Positions 23,774 to 35,514 of a stretch of DNA of 64,000 nucleotides are shown one piece after another. A program made the position numbers and the translations under genes. Numbering within the stretch: the stretch's first letter is position 1; every line of letters begins with the position of its first letter. Source of the stretch: Heterohyrax brucei (Eukaryota; Chordata; Mammalia; Hyracoidea; Procaviidae); NCBI GenBank assembly GCA_028571685.1, contig CM053166.1, positions 60,846,111-60,910,110 of the forward strand, given 5' to 3'. The notes beneath the pieces are model-generated. The model ran no database searches. It was not told where the DNA came from and saw only the letters and a program-made list of their open reading frames with translations.

Positions 23774-23983
23774 TAGTACTTTTTTTGTGTGGTGCTGACA
23801 TTTTCTTTGTTCTTTTTACTCTCCTGTGCCAAATTACTTTGGCTTGTGGATTTCTTTTTTTGTAGCATATGAGTTGCTATAAAACCAGGAGAAATGAAAA
23901 AGAAATCCACAAACCAAAGTAATTTGACACAGGAGAGCAAGAATAAAAAAGAAAATGTTACCACACACACAAAAAAAGTACTA
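23774..23983. repeat. Long imperfect inverted repeat (foldback), arms ~87 bp
   Basis: The left arm (about 23774-23861) begins TAGTACTTTTTTTGTGTGG and contains CTCTCCTGTGCCAAATTACT. The right arm (about 23895-23983) is its reverse complement with scattered mismatches, ending CAAAAAAAGTACTA. The arms pair over nearly their whole length around a ~33-bp spacer. It sits where the L1 loses its ORF2 core. A SINE tail follows immediately. Confidence 0.8.
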
Positions 23984-24048
23984 CCTATAGGTCGCTATGA
24001 GTAGGAATCGACTCAACGGCACTGGGTTTGGTTTGGTTTTGGTTTTGT
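23984..24048 (+). mobile_element. AfroSINE 3' fragment, 5'-truncated
   Basis: CTATAGGTCGCTATGAGTAG, then CACTGGGTTTGG and repeated GGTTT units. Only the tail block is present, directly next to the right arm of the foldback. Confidence 0.75.
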
Positions 24049-24145
24049 AAATTTTCTGTATTGAGACTTCATATTTTCCATCTTTATTTTGATGAATAGG
24101 TTTATTAACTTTTTGTGGTTGTCTTGAAACTTACTTTTATCTTCA

Positions 24146-24641
24146 GTCATGGATTGAATTGTGTCCCCCCCAAAAATGTGGGAGACAATGTAGCTGGGCC
24201 ATGATTCCCTGTATTATGTAATGTTCCTTTATGTTGTAAACCCTGTCTCTATGATGTTAATGAGGGAGGACAGGCAACAGTTGTGTTCATGCATCAAGAC
24301 TCAATGTACAGAATTGTATTGTGCCTTGGCGCAGCCTCTTGGAATATAAAGGATAGGGATTCAAGTAAAGATCTGGGGACCTCATACTACCAAGAAAGTA
24401 GTGACAGAAGCAGAGCACAGCCTTTGGAAAGGACTGGGATCCCTGTGCCTCAGAAGCTCCCAGTCCAAGGGAAGACTGGTGACAAGGACCTTCTTCCAGA
24501 GTCAGCAGAGAAAGCTTTCCCCTGGAGCTGACACCTGAATTTGGACTTTTAACCTGTTGGATTGTGACAAAATAAAATTTATCTTTGAAAAATCATCCAC
24601 TTGTGGTATTTCTGTTATAGCAGCACTGGATGACTAAGACA
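24146..24641 (+). mobile_element. MaLR-like solo LTR (MLT1 type)
   Basis: TCATGGATTGAATTGTGTCC at the start and GGATGACTAAGACA at the end. Poly(A) signal AATAAA is near 24571. Flanks share ATCTTC, compatible with a short ERVL-type target duplication. The frame at 24283-24531 is LTR-derived. Confidence 0.65.
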
Positions 24642-24700
24642 TCTTCCTAGGTTTGAACCAGTCTATTGTTACTTGGTAGCACCCTGCCTTCAACTCCATT

Positions 24701-24856
24701 AAAGCCACTGCTGTCAAGTCAATTCCAACTCATAGCAACTCTATAGGTCAGAGTACAACTGCCCTATAGAGCTTCCAAGGAGTGCCCGGTGGATTTGAAC
24801 TGCCAACCTTTTGGCTAGCAGGTATAGCAGTTAACCACCATGCCATCAGGGTTTCC
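24701..24856 (-). mobile_element. AfroSINE
   Basis: Full minus-strand copy ending CATCAGGGTTTCC. Flanks CTCCATTA (left) and TTCCATTA (right) look like the target duplication. Confidence 0.83.
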
Positions 24857-26765
24857 TGAGGTTCCATTAGAAAGTTCTATATTTGCACCATTTATTCCCT
24901 CTTCTATTGTTCTGATATTGCTGTATACAATTTAACCTCTGTAGTTCCTTGTTGTAGTTCTTTCAGCTTTGGATAGCCCTTGAGAGTTTGTTTTCAAGGT
25001 TGGTATCTAGTTGATACAAGCTTGCATTCTAGATTCAGGCTGCAAACTAATAACATCTGCTCCCAGACCAAAAGACTCTCTTTAATTGTTCTTCTAAATT
25101 CAGTTTGGTTGTTTACATATTCCCTTAATTTCTGTTTATCTGGAAATGTCCAAATTTCACTAGCATGTTTGAATGAGAGTTTTGCAGGAGATACTATTCT
25201 TGGTTGGTACTTTTTTTTCCTTAGGTTTTATATGTATTGTCCCGTTCCCTTCTTGTGTACATCATTTCTGCCAAATAATCAGGGCTTTGTCTTATTGTTT
25301 CTCCTCTGCATGAGACTTGTTGTTTTTCTTGAGCAGCTGTCAATTTTTTTCCCTGTCTTTGGTTTTAGCACATGTGATTACGATATGCCTCAGTGATTTT
25401 CTTTCAGTGTCTATCCTATATAGGGTTCATTGGGCTTCTTGCATGATCAGCTTTTCATCTCTTATGATACTAAGGAAGTTTTCTATCAGCAATTCTTCAG
25501 CGATCCTCTATGTTTTTTTCTGTTTTCTCTCCCTGTTCTGGAACTCCAGTTACTTGTAAATTTTTGTTTTTGATTGCATTTCATATAATTTTAAGGATTT
25601 CTTTCTATTTTTTTTCCTGCTTCTCAATCAGAGATGTACCAAGTGTCTACCTTCAGTTTCACTGACCCTGTGTTTCATTATTTCAAACTTGCTCCTCAGT
25701 CCTTTTATGACATTGTCCATTTCTGAAATTTTGCTGTTTATCTTTTAGATTTCTAATTTTATTTTTTCATGATCTCTAGTTGTGAATATATTTTGACATT
25801 TTGTTCCCGTATTGTTTTCATGAATTCTTTCAAGAATTTGTCTGCCTTTTCCCTAAATTTGTCTATTCTTCTCTCATTTTTGTCTGCTTTTTTATTTCAA
25901 CTCTGAATACTAGAGATTTGAATTCCCTATCAGGTAATTCTAGTGCCTTCAGTGTTTCACATCGGTCACCTATGGAAACTTCCTGTCCTACTTTTTTTTA
26001 ATATATTTTTTTTATATTTTCTGCTGCCTTTGAACCATTTGGTAATCATTTTCTTTGTTTATTGATTGTAGATCTCTGTTTCATCTTGCTTTTTTGTTTT
26101 ATTTGGTTATTTCAGACCAAGAAGGCTGTGTGTTCTTTGTCGTTTGATTGTGGTTACAATATTTTTTGCCTCTTTGTCCAATCAACATGGTCAGCTGCTC
26201 AACTATGGTGGAACAGGGGAGGCCCAGTGAGTGATCTGTGATTTGTTAGGAGCTCCTGAAAGTGCTTTCGTGTATTTCTCATTTTTTGATCTCCTGTGTG
26301 GATGAGGTGAATCCAAGCAGTAGGGACGCTGCACTTTCCAACCAGCTGAACCACTGAAGCTAACTGAGAAGGTACTGGAGGTAGAGCAGCAGAGAGAAGA
26401 TAGGGATGGGAAAGCTTGCCTTGGTTGCCACCATATACTTTGTCCTCTGTGGAGACCTCTCTAAGTCCCATGCTCCATGTTTGCCAGTCTCCAGCAAGTG
26501 TCCAAGATGGTGTTAGCTGTGTTAGCTGATAGGGAAGTTTCTCTTGCATCTCTTCTTACTCCCTGTGTTCTGTCAGTTTCTTATTCCATTCAGGTTTTGA
26601 CTGAGATCTTTATCTCTTTGACACTTTGCATTCCAGGATTTATGTTTGTTTCAGTTTTACTTAGTTTTTCTGAAAGGTTGCTATGGAGAGATGGCACAGT
26701 GCATCTGTCTGTGATGCTATGTTGCCTTGAAGTCAAGAATTTCCTAATTTTAGTTTGTCAGTAGT

Positions 26766-27352
26766 TTCATTGTTTCATTATGGTAGCTCATTTTGTGGGG
26801 ACTAGGTAAATACACTGAAAATTTGTCGAGCAGCTAGCCAAAAAGACAAGATTGCAAACTGGCTGCAACCTCTGCATGCTTAGAAGCCTTCCAACTGATT
26901 AACACATGTCCACCCAAGAATTACATCCATTTTGATTAACTTAAAGCAAACTAATTAGGGACCCGAACCATATTTTCAAATTTTCTTTACAGTGGTACAC
27001 ACATTAGTGCTTTACTGAATAACTGGGAAAAGGCCTTCCTATGCTACAAAATGACTGCTGCCTCTCTTCCATCTCCCAGCACTTATGAGAGAATCTTTCT
27101 TGTAGCCTAGCCTACCCTGTCAAGAAATAGAATTCTCACATCTTCAGTTCAGCCTAGTCATGTAGACACTTCAAAAAGGCATCACAGTCTTTATTGTGGT
27201 GATTCAGAAGTTATCAGCTATTTTAGGATAAAACTGAACACCTCTTTCTCAGCTACTTGCTGCCAGAAGTGAACAGCCACAGAAATTGCTGCTGATGTTT
27301 GGAGCAAAAGGGTTATGCAGCCTGAATCAGTGGTGGGGCCAACAAATAAGAT
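26766..27352. other. Unique sequence, no gene seen
   Basis: No ORF of note and no transposon boundary between the L1 5' end and the next LTR. Confidence 0.4.
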
Positions 27353-27845
27353 GTTGTAGTCATCTAGTGCTGCTATAACCGAAATACTGTAAGTGGATGG
27401 CTTTAATAAAGAAAAACTTATTTCTTCATAGGGGAATAGGCCAAAATTTCAAATTCAGGGTTTCAACTCCAAGTGAAGGCTTTGTCTCTCTCAGCTTTGT
27501 TATCAATCTTCCCCCAAACTACAAGCTTTTCTGTGTAGGTACTCAGTGTCTAAAGGATGAGCTCTGCTCCTGGCACTGCTTTCTAGGTGGGATGAGGTCT
27601 CACTTTGGCTCACTTCCCTTTCCTTTTTATCTCTTGAGAGATAAAAGGTGGTGTAGGTCACACTCCAGGGAACTCCTTTTACACTGGATCAAAGATGTGA
27701 CCTTAGTAAGGGTGTTACAATCCCACACTAATCATATTTAACATAAAATTACAATCACAAAATAGAGGACAATTACATAGTACTGTGAATCATGGCCTAA
27801 CGAAGTCGACATATATTTTGGGGGGACAAATTCAATATATGACTC
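27353..27845 (-). mobile_element. MaLR-like solo LTR (MLT1 type)
   Basis: Plus-strand left end GTAGTCATCTAGTGCTGCTA is the complement of the family 3' end. The poly(A) signal complement TTTATT lies near 27418, and the right end GGGGGGACAAATTCAATATA is the family 5' start. The 114-codon frame at 27397-27741 is antisense to it. Confidence 0.62.
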
Positions 27846-29244
27846 AAAGTTTCCCCATTTCATGGAAAATTAGATCATGCTTCTCATTTCTCTGATGCTA
27901 AACTGTAAGGATCAGTCCAACACAACTCTGTTCCCCTCCAGTTTGACATCAGCTACACCTATATTAGTTTTTCCTTTGACCATAAACATCCAGAGTTAGG
28001 CCAAACTTCACAGATTAAAAGGTATAGTCCTTGAGACTTCCAAGTCTGCCTAACACCTCAGAAACCAATCACAATCTTGGGACTCCAACACAATAACCTC
28101 ATATCTGACATGAAGTTTTCCCATTACCTCCTTCAGATGCTAGCCATAAGTTTAGGGGGGGTCCCTAGACCTCACTTCACCTTCGGCCTGATGGCTACAG
28201 ATTTTTGGTTCCCTCTATCCCCTTAACAAATCAGATGTAAGCACAAGGGTCCCCATTGCTCTCTTTTATTTCTAACTTGCTGGCTTCTTATACTCCCTTG
28301 AATTTCAGAATTTACTTAACAACAGATAGTATTTATGGAGCATCCTCATCACTAACTTTTATTGGGGATCTCATTAAGTAATTCAAAGGCCAGTCTCATT
28401 CCCCTGAAGTCATTTGATATTACAAAATCAATATCATGAGTTTGACAACATGAGGTGAATGTTTCTGGTCAGGCCAGTACCTACCAAAGAGGCACCTAAT
28501 AATAGTATTCTGTTAGGCTCGGTATTATCTGGTCCTCTCATGGAAGACTCTTATGATTACTAAGGAAATTCCAAGGATTTAGAGATTATCTCTCAGGAAC
28601 TGTGATTGTTAAGGTTGTGTGTCAACATGGTTGGGCCATGATTCCCAGTGGTTCGGCAGTTATGATTTAGTTTGGCAGTTGTATAATGATGTTGAGAGTG
28701 GTTCTACAAAAATGAAATCGTAAGGATCAATTTTTTAAGTTGGCTTTCAAGTCTGGTTGGTCTTAAAGATGCTGATGATTCTGCTTTCACTAGTAAACAG
28801 GGAACTGCTAATCCATGGCATAAAATGGTAATAGAAATAAGCAAAATATCACCAGTTCTAGGATAGCTAAGAGGCAAGGATCTGGATAAATACATATTTG
28901 ATACCTTGGCACTTGGCTTTTGGCTTCTATAATTTTGTCATAATGCAAATTGTAAAGAAGCTGGTTGATTGTTTCTACTTTCACCAGAAAAAGTAGTAAA
29001 AGGAAGAAGGATAAGTGAAGCTATGTCTGAATAGGCTTGATCTGAGATGTTGCCTTAGGTGGCATCTGATTCATCCCCGGAGGAAGTAGGTAAGTTAGAG
29101 TCTGACCCACTCTAACTTCAAAAGGAGGAAGGAGAATCAAGATTAAAGGCCGAAGGCTAGTTCCTATGAGGCACACATCTCCTTTCTCCTCCATCTTTAC
29201 TAATTCCTCTAACAACGGTCCCACCTATGGCACTCTCTGTTTCT
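27846..29244. other. Mostly unique; decayed LTR-like piece near 28606-28720
   Basis: GGTTGTGTGTCAACATGGTT and GGGCCATGATTCCCAGTGGT at 28613-28655 resemble the start of an old ERVL or MaLR LTR, but the rest cannot be followed. No gene recognised. Confidence 0.35.
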
Positions 29245-29700
29245 CTGATGGGTTTGATAATTCATTGCAATGGCCACACAGAACTCACAGACCTTACTTA
29301 CAACTTGGGAGTTTATTATAGCTAACATATTACAGTTAAGGCTCAGGAACACTCAAGTGTACAATTCTTCTATCAGGACAAACTCTTCCCAGCCACGCTC
29401 ACAGGCAAGACTCTCCCTGATCCTAGGCCTATGCCCAGAGGCACTCTGATTTCTTATTCTGTGAGCTGGGAAGCCCATTTTGTCGTCTTCTGCTGCCAGA
29501 TCTCTGTGGTCAGGTCTCTTTTGCTGGACCTCTCCTGCTACCACTTCTCTTTGTCTTCAGGGTTACAGTCACTGTCTCTTGGGTCCAGGAGCTTCTTAGC
29601 AGAGGTATCCCAGGTCTAAAGGACATACTGGCTCCTGGTTGTTCCTCCTTGGTGGTTGTGGGATATTCTTCCCAACTCTGGGATGGCTCATCTCAAGCCT
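29245..29700 (-). repeat. LTR-like repeat related to 1-660
   Basis: AATTCATTGCAATGGCCACA and CAGAACTCACAGACCTTACT, then GGGAGTTTATTATAG, are the reverse complement of the 3' part of the repeat at 1-660, with the poly(A) signal at the same relative place. The right part could be the U3-like region. Confidence 0.5.
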
Positions 29701-29734
29701 AGCTGGAAAACAGAAGAAGAGTTGACATGTTCAA

Positions 29735-30075
29735 ACCATGGTGCTGGCAAAGAATATTGTTCATACCACGGACTACCAGAAGAACAAACAAATCAGACAT
29801 AGAAGAAATATAACCAGAATGCTTCTCAAGAGTGAGGATGCAAAACTTGGGCTCATTCACTTTGCACACATCATCAGGAAAGACCAATTACTGGGAAAAG
29901 ATCTCCTACTTGGTAAAGTAGGGAATCAGTGAAAATGTGGGAAACCTTCAATGAAATGGATTGACACAATTGTTGTAACAACGGATGCAAATATAGCAAT
30001 GATCATGAAAATGCCTCGGGACCAAACAATGTTTTGTTGTTAGACACAACATCACTACGAGTCAGAGTCATCTCT
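29735..30075 (+). mobile_element. RTE LINE 3' end fragment
   Basis: ATACCACGGACTACCAGAAG and AAATGGATTGACACAATTGT correspond to 10321-10340 and 10514-10535 of the longer RTE copy. The end at ACTACGAGTCAGAGTC is the shared RTE/SINE block. The 64-codon frame 29738-29932 is a remnant of the reverse transcriptase C-terminus. Confidence 0.7.
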
Positions 30076-30334
30076 GTGACAACAAAGAACAACAGTTCTG
30101 GAGTGAGGCTTGAAATTTTGCATTTCTCACAACCTCCCAGTTGACACTGATGCTACTAGTCTGGCAACCACACTGTTTACAGAGTCTGAGAATACACTGA
30201 TGAAAGTCTGATACAAACATACCTGGAAGGGGATCTGCAAAAGGGCACTAATATGGTGCAAAACCAGCATAAGTTCATGTAGAAAAGAAAGTCTTTCCTG
30301 TGAACATTACAAAGGACTGTGGGCCAAAGCAAGT

Positions 30335-30450
30335 TTAAGTATTATGATCCCCATTTTACTGATGATCAAAGAGAGGCCAGATACATCTACATCACTTATC
30401 AAACATTACACAGCTAACAGAGTAGAAATTCTGCTCAAACCAACCCATTT
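30335..30450 (+). repeat. Ancient mammalian-wide repeat
   Basis: GATCCCCATTTTACTGATGA, then CATTACACAGCTAACAGAGT, matches the old interspersed repeat found across mammals (MIR/L2 age class). Exact type not decided. Confidence 0.5.
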
Positions 30451-30571
30451 GTTGTTAGTGTTTTCATGCACATCTATGCAGAAGAATATTCTAATCAAAA
30501 TGTTGACAACAATAAAGAGAGAGTCTTGGAGAACATAAGGCATTTAAAGTATGGTAAATTGTAAATGAAAG

Positions 30572-30723
30572 TCTCTGAGTGGGGCAAATGGTTAAGCATT
30601 CAACTATTAATTGAAAAGTTGATGATTCAAACCCACCTAGAAAGAAATGCATAGCAATATGCTTCTGAAAGTTTGCACTGAAATGTCACAGCCTTCAAAT
30701 CTCTGTGGAAAGTAGGTCTACTC

Positions 30724-30775
<52 letters not shown>

Positions 30776-30817
30776 GGTTGCCATGAGTTGACAGCAACTG
30801 GTTTTCTTTGTTTTAAG
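30572..30817 (+). mobile_element. Long-form AfroSINE carrying a CA microsatellite
   Basis: Start AGTGGGGCAAATGGTTAAGC, internal GAAAGTAGGTCTACTCTATT, end GGTTGCCATGAGTTGACAGC. Flanked by TTGTAAATGAAAG (30559-30571) and TTGTAAATGATAG (30818-30830), a 13-bp target duplication with one mismatch. About 21 CA units replace the short CACACA found at this spot in other long-form copies. Confidence 0.72.
30728..30774 (+). repeat. (CA)n microsatellite
   Basis: Uninterrupted CA dinucleotides to about 30770, then CGCACG. It makes the opposite strand read CV repeats in a spurious ORF (30695-31018). Confidence 0.95.
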
Positions 30818-30853
30818 TTGTAAATGATAGAAGATACAATGAGAGTGGATAAT

Positions 30854-31375
30854 TGTCATGGATTGAATTGTGTCCCCCAAAAAATATGTGTAGCCATGTG
30901 ACTGGGCCATGATTCCCAATATTTTATGATTGTCCTCCATTTTGTGATTTCCCTGTTCTCTATGTTTGAAGATTAGGGTGTGACTCTTAAATCCCTTCTT
31001 AAGATCATTCTGTTTCACTGTAAAGGGAGTTTCCCTGGAGTGTGGCTTGCACCACCCTTAATCCTTTCATCTTACAAGAGATAAAGGAAAAGGGAAGCAA
31101 GGAGAGAATTAGGAACCTCATACCGTCAAGAAAGCAGCACCAGGAGAAGAGCGTATCCTTCGGACCTGAGGTTCCTGTGCCAAGACGCTCCCTGGACAAA
31201 GACTGATGCAATACCAGAATTTCCTCCAGAGCCAACAAGGGGGAAAGCCTTCCCCTGGGGATGATGTCCTGAATTTGGACTTGTAACCTACTGAACTGTA
31301 TAAGAATAAACTTCACTTTGTTAAAACCATCCACTCATGGTATTTCTGTTAGAGGAGCACTAGCTGACTGAAACA
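30854..31375 (+). mobile_element. MaLR-like solo LTR (MLT1 type)
   Basis: TGTCATGGATTGAATTGTGT at the start, GGGCCATGATTCCCAATATT near 30904, poly(A)-like AATAAA near 31305, and TAGCTGACTGAAACA at the end. Same family as 24146-24641. TG...CA ends are intact. Confidence 0.66.
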
Positions 31376-33856
31376 GTCATCTATGCGTAAGAGATGGCAG
31401 ATAGAAACATCTGACTGTAAGGAAGGGTCAGGCTACAATGTAGCTGGAGATGGAGGAAAGAGGCAAAACTAGCTAAAGTGGGGCCCTAAAAATTTAACCC
31501 TTTGCACTTGAGAGGCTCCTCTCAGGCACCACAGCATTTCACCTGATGAGAGAGAGGCCAGATGACTGAGCAGTGACAAACAACTGGGATGATCTTAACA
31601 AACAAAAGGAAGTATCAAGCGAAATAAAAAAAAACTTCCTAAAAAAATCCACAGTAGCATATTGAAAAGGTAACACTTGATTTCTAGAGTAGAAAGATAG
31701 AAGGACTATCCCTTGCTTGACCACTTGGGATGACACAGGAATGACTACTGTAAAAGGATTTTATGAGGTGGTGTGGACGTCAACGTTGAGAAACCTAATA
31801 TTATAATAAAGTACATAAAATACATGGGTGGCATTGATTGAGCAGATCAATATGCCTCAACCTACTGTTTTCTGTGAAAATCTTTAAGTACCTTTGTGCA
31901 GGAGGCTTTCTAGCAAGAATGGAGCTACAGAGCTTTGAAACACTGCCCCTGCAGGCCAAATGTGGGCCTGAGGCCCCAGGCCATGCGGCCATAGGAAGTA
32001 GACACTGAAGAGACAAAGAAACTGCCTCAGTTGCAAAGAGTGTTTGAAAAGGTCGAGCCAGGGCTTTCTGTCTTTGTAAGGGTAGAATTGCCACTAAGTT
32101 GGGCTTAGGGTGTACCTAAAGCTGAGGGGGGAGAGTTGCTGTTCAATAGAGCCTTTTTAGGCAGAGTTGTAGCACAGGGCCAGGGGTCCCTGCTCAGGAT
32201 CCAGATAGAGTGGCCAGTAACTAGATTCCAGAGAGCAGGGCCATTATGTAGAATGTCTCAGAAAATATAAGAGTATTTTCAAAGCTCTGAAGGACTAATG
32301 TCATGTGTTTTTTATTATGATACGTGCCCTGACAAACAGTGGATGCACCCCTGGGATTGTTTCATAAAATATCATACAAAAAACAATCACAGAGCATAAT
32401 ATTTCAAAGATTTTGTTTTGTAAGATGTAGAAATACATAAAACGTTAAAACATATTATTTGCATACATTTGTTTGAGTACAAATCATTTTAAAGTAGCTG
32501 TAAGAAATTTGTGTAATATATGCAAGATTGTATTGAGCTGCTAGTTTGCACGAGGGCAAAAGTTTCAAGTGCAAAGGGCTAATTGTGCAGATGTATCTTA
32601 TCTGGAAATAGACAGGGATACTCTCCCACAAGTGAAGCAGGGATGGGGTGGCCCAGGATCAGATATGTAGGAATATTTTAGCTTTAGCCTTGAGACCATG
32701 AGCAAAGTTTCAGCAAAGAAGCACATAAAAGACATTTTCATTGTCCTGAGTGAGTCACACTAGAAAAGAGGAGATTAAAATTTATTGGCAGTTTCTTCAA
32801 AAAACCTGGCACTAATAATGTCAGCACTCTAAACCTTACAGATGCAAAATGCAAAAGATCTCAAATTGCTGCAGAGGCTGTGGCCACACAGCAAGTACCT
32901 AAAGTTTTCTGTCCAATGGAAGATTTGTTTTTAGATTGGATCCAATCTGGACATTATCATTACCTTATTTTGAACACTAAAGCAGCAAGGAATACTTGAA
33001 GAAAGGGCCAAAGGGCACAGATTTATAAGTAAACAAACAAATAAAACATTCTCAGGGTAATGAGTAAATAACAGAGAGTGTAGATTTCAGTTATTCTCTA
33101 GAATTAATTCTAGATAGTTTCTGAGAATTTACTGTAATTAGTGATGCAGGTCTGATACAAAGAAACCATCATTACAGACAGGAGAAAACAGTTTGTCATA
33201 AGAAAGAGTGAGTAGAATCTGAACAATGATGGGAAAACCATTCAGAAGAATTAGTAATTTCACCATTGTGTAAACAGAAGGAATACTCTTGTTCCTGTGC
33301 TGTACCATTTAAATGTCTTCTGAATAAAAAATATGGGCACATCTAATAGTCGATTCTTCTGGGAGAAATTCCTAAGTTGCTCCGTTACTGAAATTTAGGG
33401 TTCATGCTTAGTAACAAATGTAACTATCAATCTATTTACCTGCCTCCTCATCTAAATTTACTTACTTCCCTATCATCTCTCTGCATGTACTTCCTGGTCA
33501 CAGTAGTAGGCATTTGGTAATATCTACTTCGACTACTTTTTTAACCAAAATTTGAACATATATGGCCTATGGTTTGAATCTGGAGTGCCAGTTACTACTA
33601 ATTCATATAAGAGAACACAAAGTTATTTAGAAAATTCTAGATCTTCTCTACACATAATGTCTCATTCACCATTATGAATGGCTGACCACCCTTTGATTTG
33701 CTTTCCTTTGATTGCTTAACTTCTGCATTGTTGTTCTTTAAAAACCTTTAGATTTTGTTTAACCAGCAACATTAAATATACGTACTTCAGAAATATTTAA
33801 GGAGCATAACCCTTAATTAACTCTAAACTGATATTACCAAAAGCCTCATTCTATGA
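31376..33856. other. Mostly unique; possible old LTR at 31800-32280
   Basis: The GTGCAGGAGGCTTTCTAGCA block near 31895 resembles the repeat at 1-660, so 31800-32280 may be a third, decayed member. The 97-codon minus-strand frame 31801-32094 has no recognised domain. From 32300 to 33850 I see only AT-rich unique DNA. Confidence 0.4.
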
Positions 33857-34004
33857 GGCTGCCATTGAGTCAATTCTGATTCATAGTGACTCTATAGAAG
33901 AATAGAACTTCCTCAGTGGAGTTTCCAAGGAGCACCTGGTGGACTTGAACTATCAACCTTTGGTTAGTAGCCATAGCATTAACCACTACACCGCCAGGAT
34001 TTCC
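33857..34004 (-). mobile_element. AfroSINE
   Basis: Minus-strand copy: CCAAGGAGCACCTGGTGGAC, then ACCACTACACCGCCAGGATT. Confidence 0.82.
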
Positions 34005-34392
34005 ACAGAGGGTGGCCAAGACACATACAAGCCTGCTATTCTGCCAAGGACTTTAAAATTTGTTCTTGGACTAACTTAGACCATCACAGGGCCACACATC
34101 TTAACCATTTTGCTTTTATCTGCTTCCCGTCCAAATATTCCTTTTTGGGAAAAAAATTGAGGAGGCAGAGTCAAGATGGCAGACTAGACACACATCTCTT
34201 TATCTCCCTCTGAAAATTAAGACCTGAATTGATAATTCAATGGAGCCTTCTGGACACCCAGAGGGCCCTAGGTCATGGCATAAGGCTGTCAATTTGGACT
34301 ACATGCCACTGGACGGGAAACTTCATCTCTTTATCTGACCCCCCCACCCTTGTTGAATGTCGGCTCTCGCAGACAGAAGGTAACTGTTAACT

Positions 34393-34970
34393 TTTTTTTC
34401 TGTCTTAGTCAGCAGGTGGGGCTTGGGTTTGACTAGCAGCAAAGCTCAGCTGCACTGCTAATGGAACCAGCAGGCAGAAGACACATTTTGAGAGCCTGGC
34501 TCTGGACTCTCTGCACCTCAGGTCCTCCACCATCTCTTTCCAAACCTCCACAGTAGAATTCGCTATTCCACAGCAAGTGGGAGGGCTTGCGTGGAATGCC
34601 ATCGTGTTCGACTGTGAGGGAGAGTTACCCAGAGGCTTCAGCAGGGGCTAATTCCCAGGCTGGCAGGCAGTGCCCAACATTTTTTTCTCTGTTTTAGCCA
34701 GCAGGACAGGTTTGGGCTAGCTGGCAGCAAAGCTCAGCCTCTGCTGATGGGACCAGTAGGCATAATAGCCACATTTTGAGAGCCTGCTCTGGACTCTCTG
34801 CACCGTGGCTCTTCCACCTTCTCTTTCTGAACTCCTACCATTGAATCAGCCATTCCATAGCAGGCAGGAGAACTTGTGTGGAACGCCATCTTGCTCGACA
34901 GGGAGGTGGAGTTATCCAAGCAGAGGCCTCAATAGGGACTAATTTCCAAGCTGTGAGGCAGTGCCAGCCC
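34393..34970 (+). repeat. Two tandem ~289-bp units in the L1 5' UTR
   Basis: Unit 1 (about 34393-34681) and unit 2 (about 34682-34970) share in order TCAGCAGG/CCAGCAGG, AGCAAAGCTCAGC, ACATTTTGAGAGCCTG, CTCTGGACTCTCTGCACC and the GTGTGGAACGCCATC-type block. The offset at AGCAGG is 289 bp (34411 against 34700). They are moderately diverged. Layout resembles monomeric 5' UTR promoters of some L1 lineages. Confidence 0.8.
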
Positions 34971-35514
34971 TAGGAGTGCTTTTCCAACAGAAAAGCTGTG
35001 TTTAGCACAGAGTGATCTTATGGGTGGGGGCCAGCAGCAGATAACAGCAGGGCAGTAGCCTTTTCATACTTTGAACTAGTTTACAGCACCTTGGGTTGGA
35101 TATAGAGGTATTTACTTTGCCAGCTGGGAGAAGAGCCTTGAACACCTGACAGCCTGAGTAATTTTGGAAGTGGTCAGATAGTTTTTACCTTCCAACACAA
35201 GACTACCTAGAGAAATAACTGCAGTGCAACCTGATGGCATCTCTTCCAGCCTTTACTGGCCCACATCATAGGGTCATCTGACAGCCCCGAGTAACTCAAT
35301 AAGTAGGGCTGTATCTTTGCCAGTCAGGAGATGAAGCCTGCTACCCCAGAGATTCCACTGGGGCCTGTCACCAGAGTGCATAGAGGTGACTGGTGATCAC
35401 CTTCCTTATCAGACTGTGCTTTAGATCCTGTTGAGGTAACACCAGAGAAACTAAACAACCTCCAAATGCTGAAAAAGAATAAAATGTTGGACAAAAAGAA
35501 AGAAAAATTCACCT

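Larger units (their letters stand above)
21610..26765 (-). mobile_element. L1 LINE, minus strand, rearranged, with later insertions
   Basis: Read on the minus strand, the 5' end lies near 26765 and the 3' UTR ends near 21610 (TTATTGTGCTTTAAGTAAAA complement). ORF2 C-terminal sequence is clear at 22637-23700. From about 24060 the sequence is 5'-proximal L1 (ORF1/5' UTR-like), so most of ORF2 including the reverse transcriptase is missing. The break coincides with a foldback at 23774-23983. Later insertions are a SINE tail (23984-24048), a MaLR LTR (24146-24641) and a SINE (24701-24856). Confidence 0.65.

Noticed and set aside
24283..24531. 82-codon ORF as a small gene
   Set aside because: Entirely inside a MaLR LTR. 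Copies of that LTR elsewhere in the window are not open.
26199..26549. 116-codon minus-strand ORF
   Set aside because: Located in the 5'-proximal region of the minus-strand L1 and not recognisable as ORF1.
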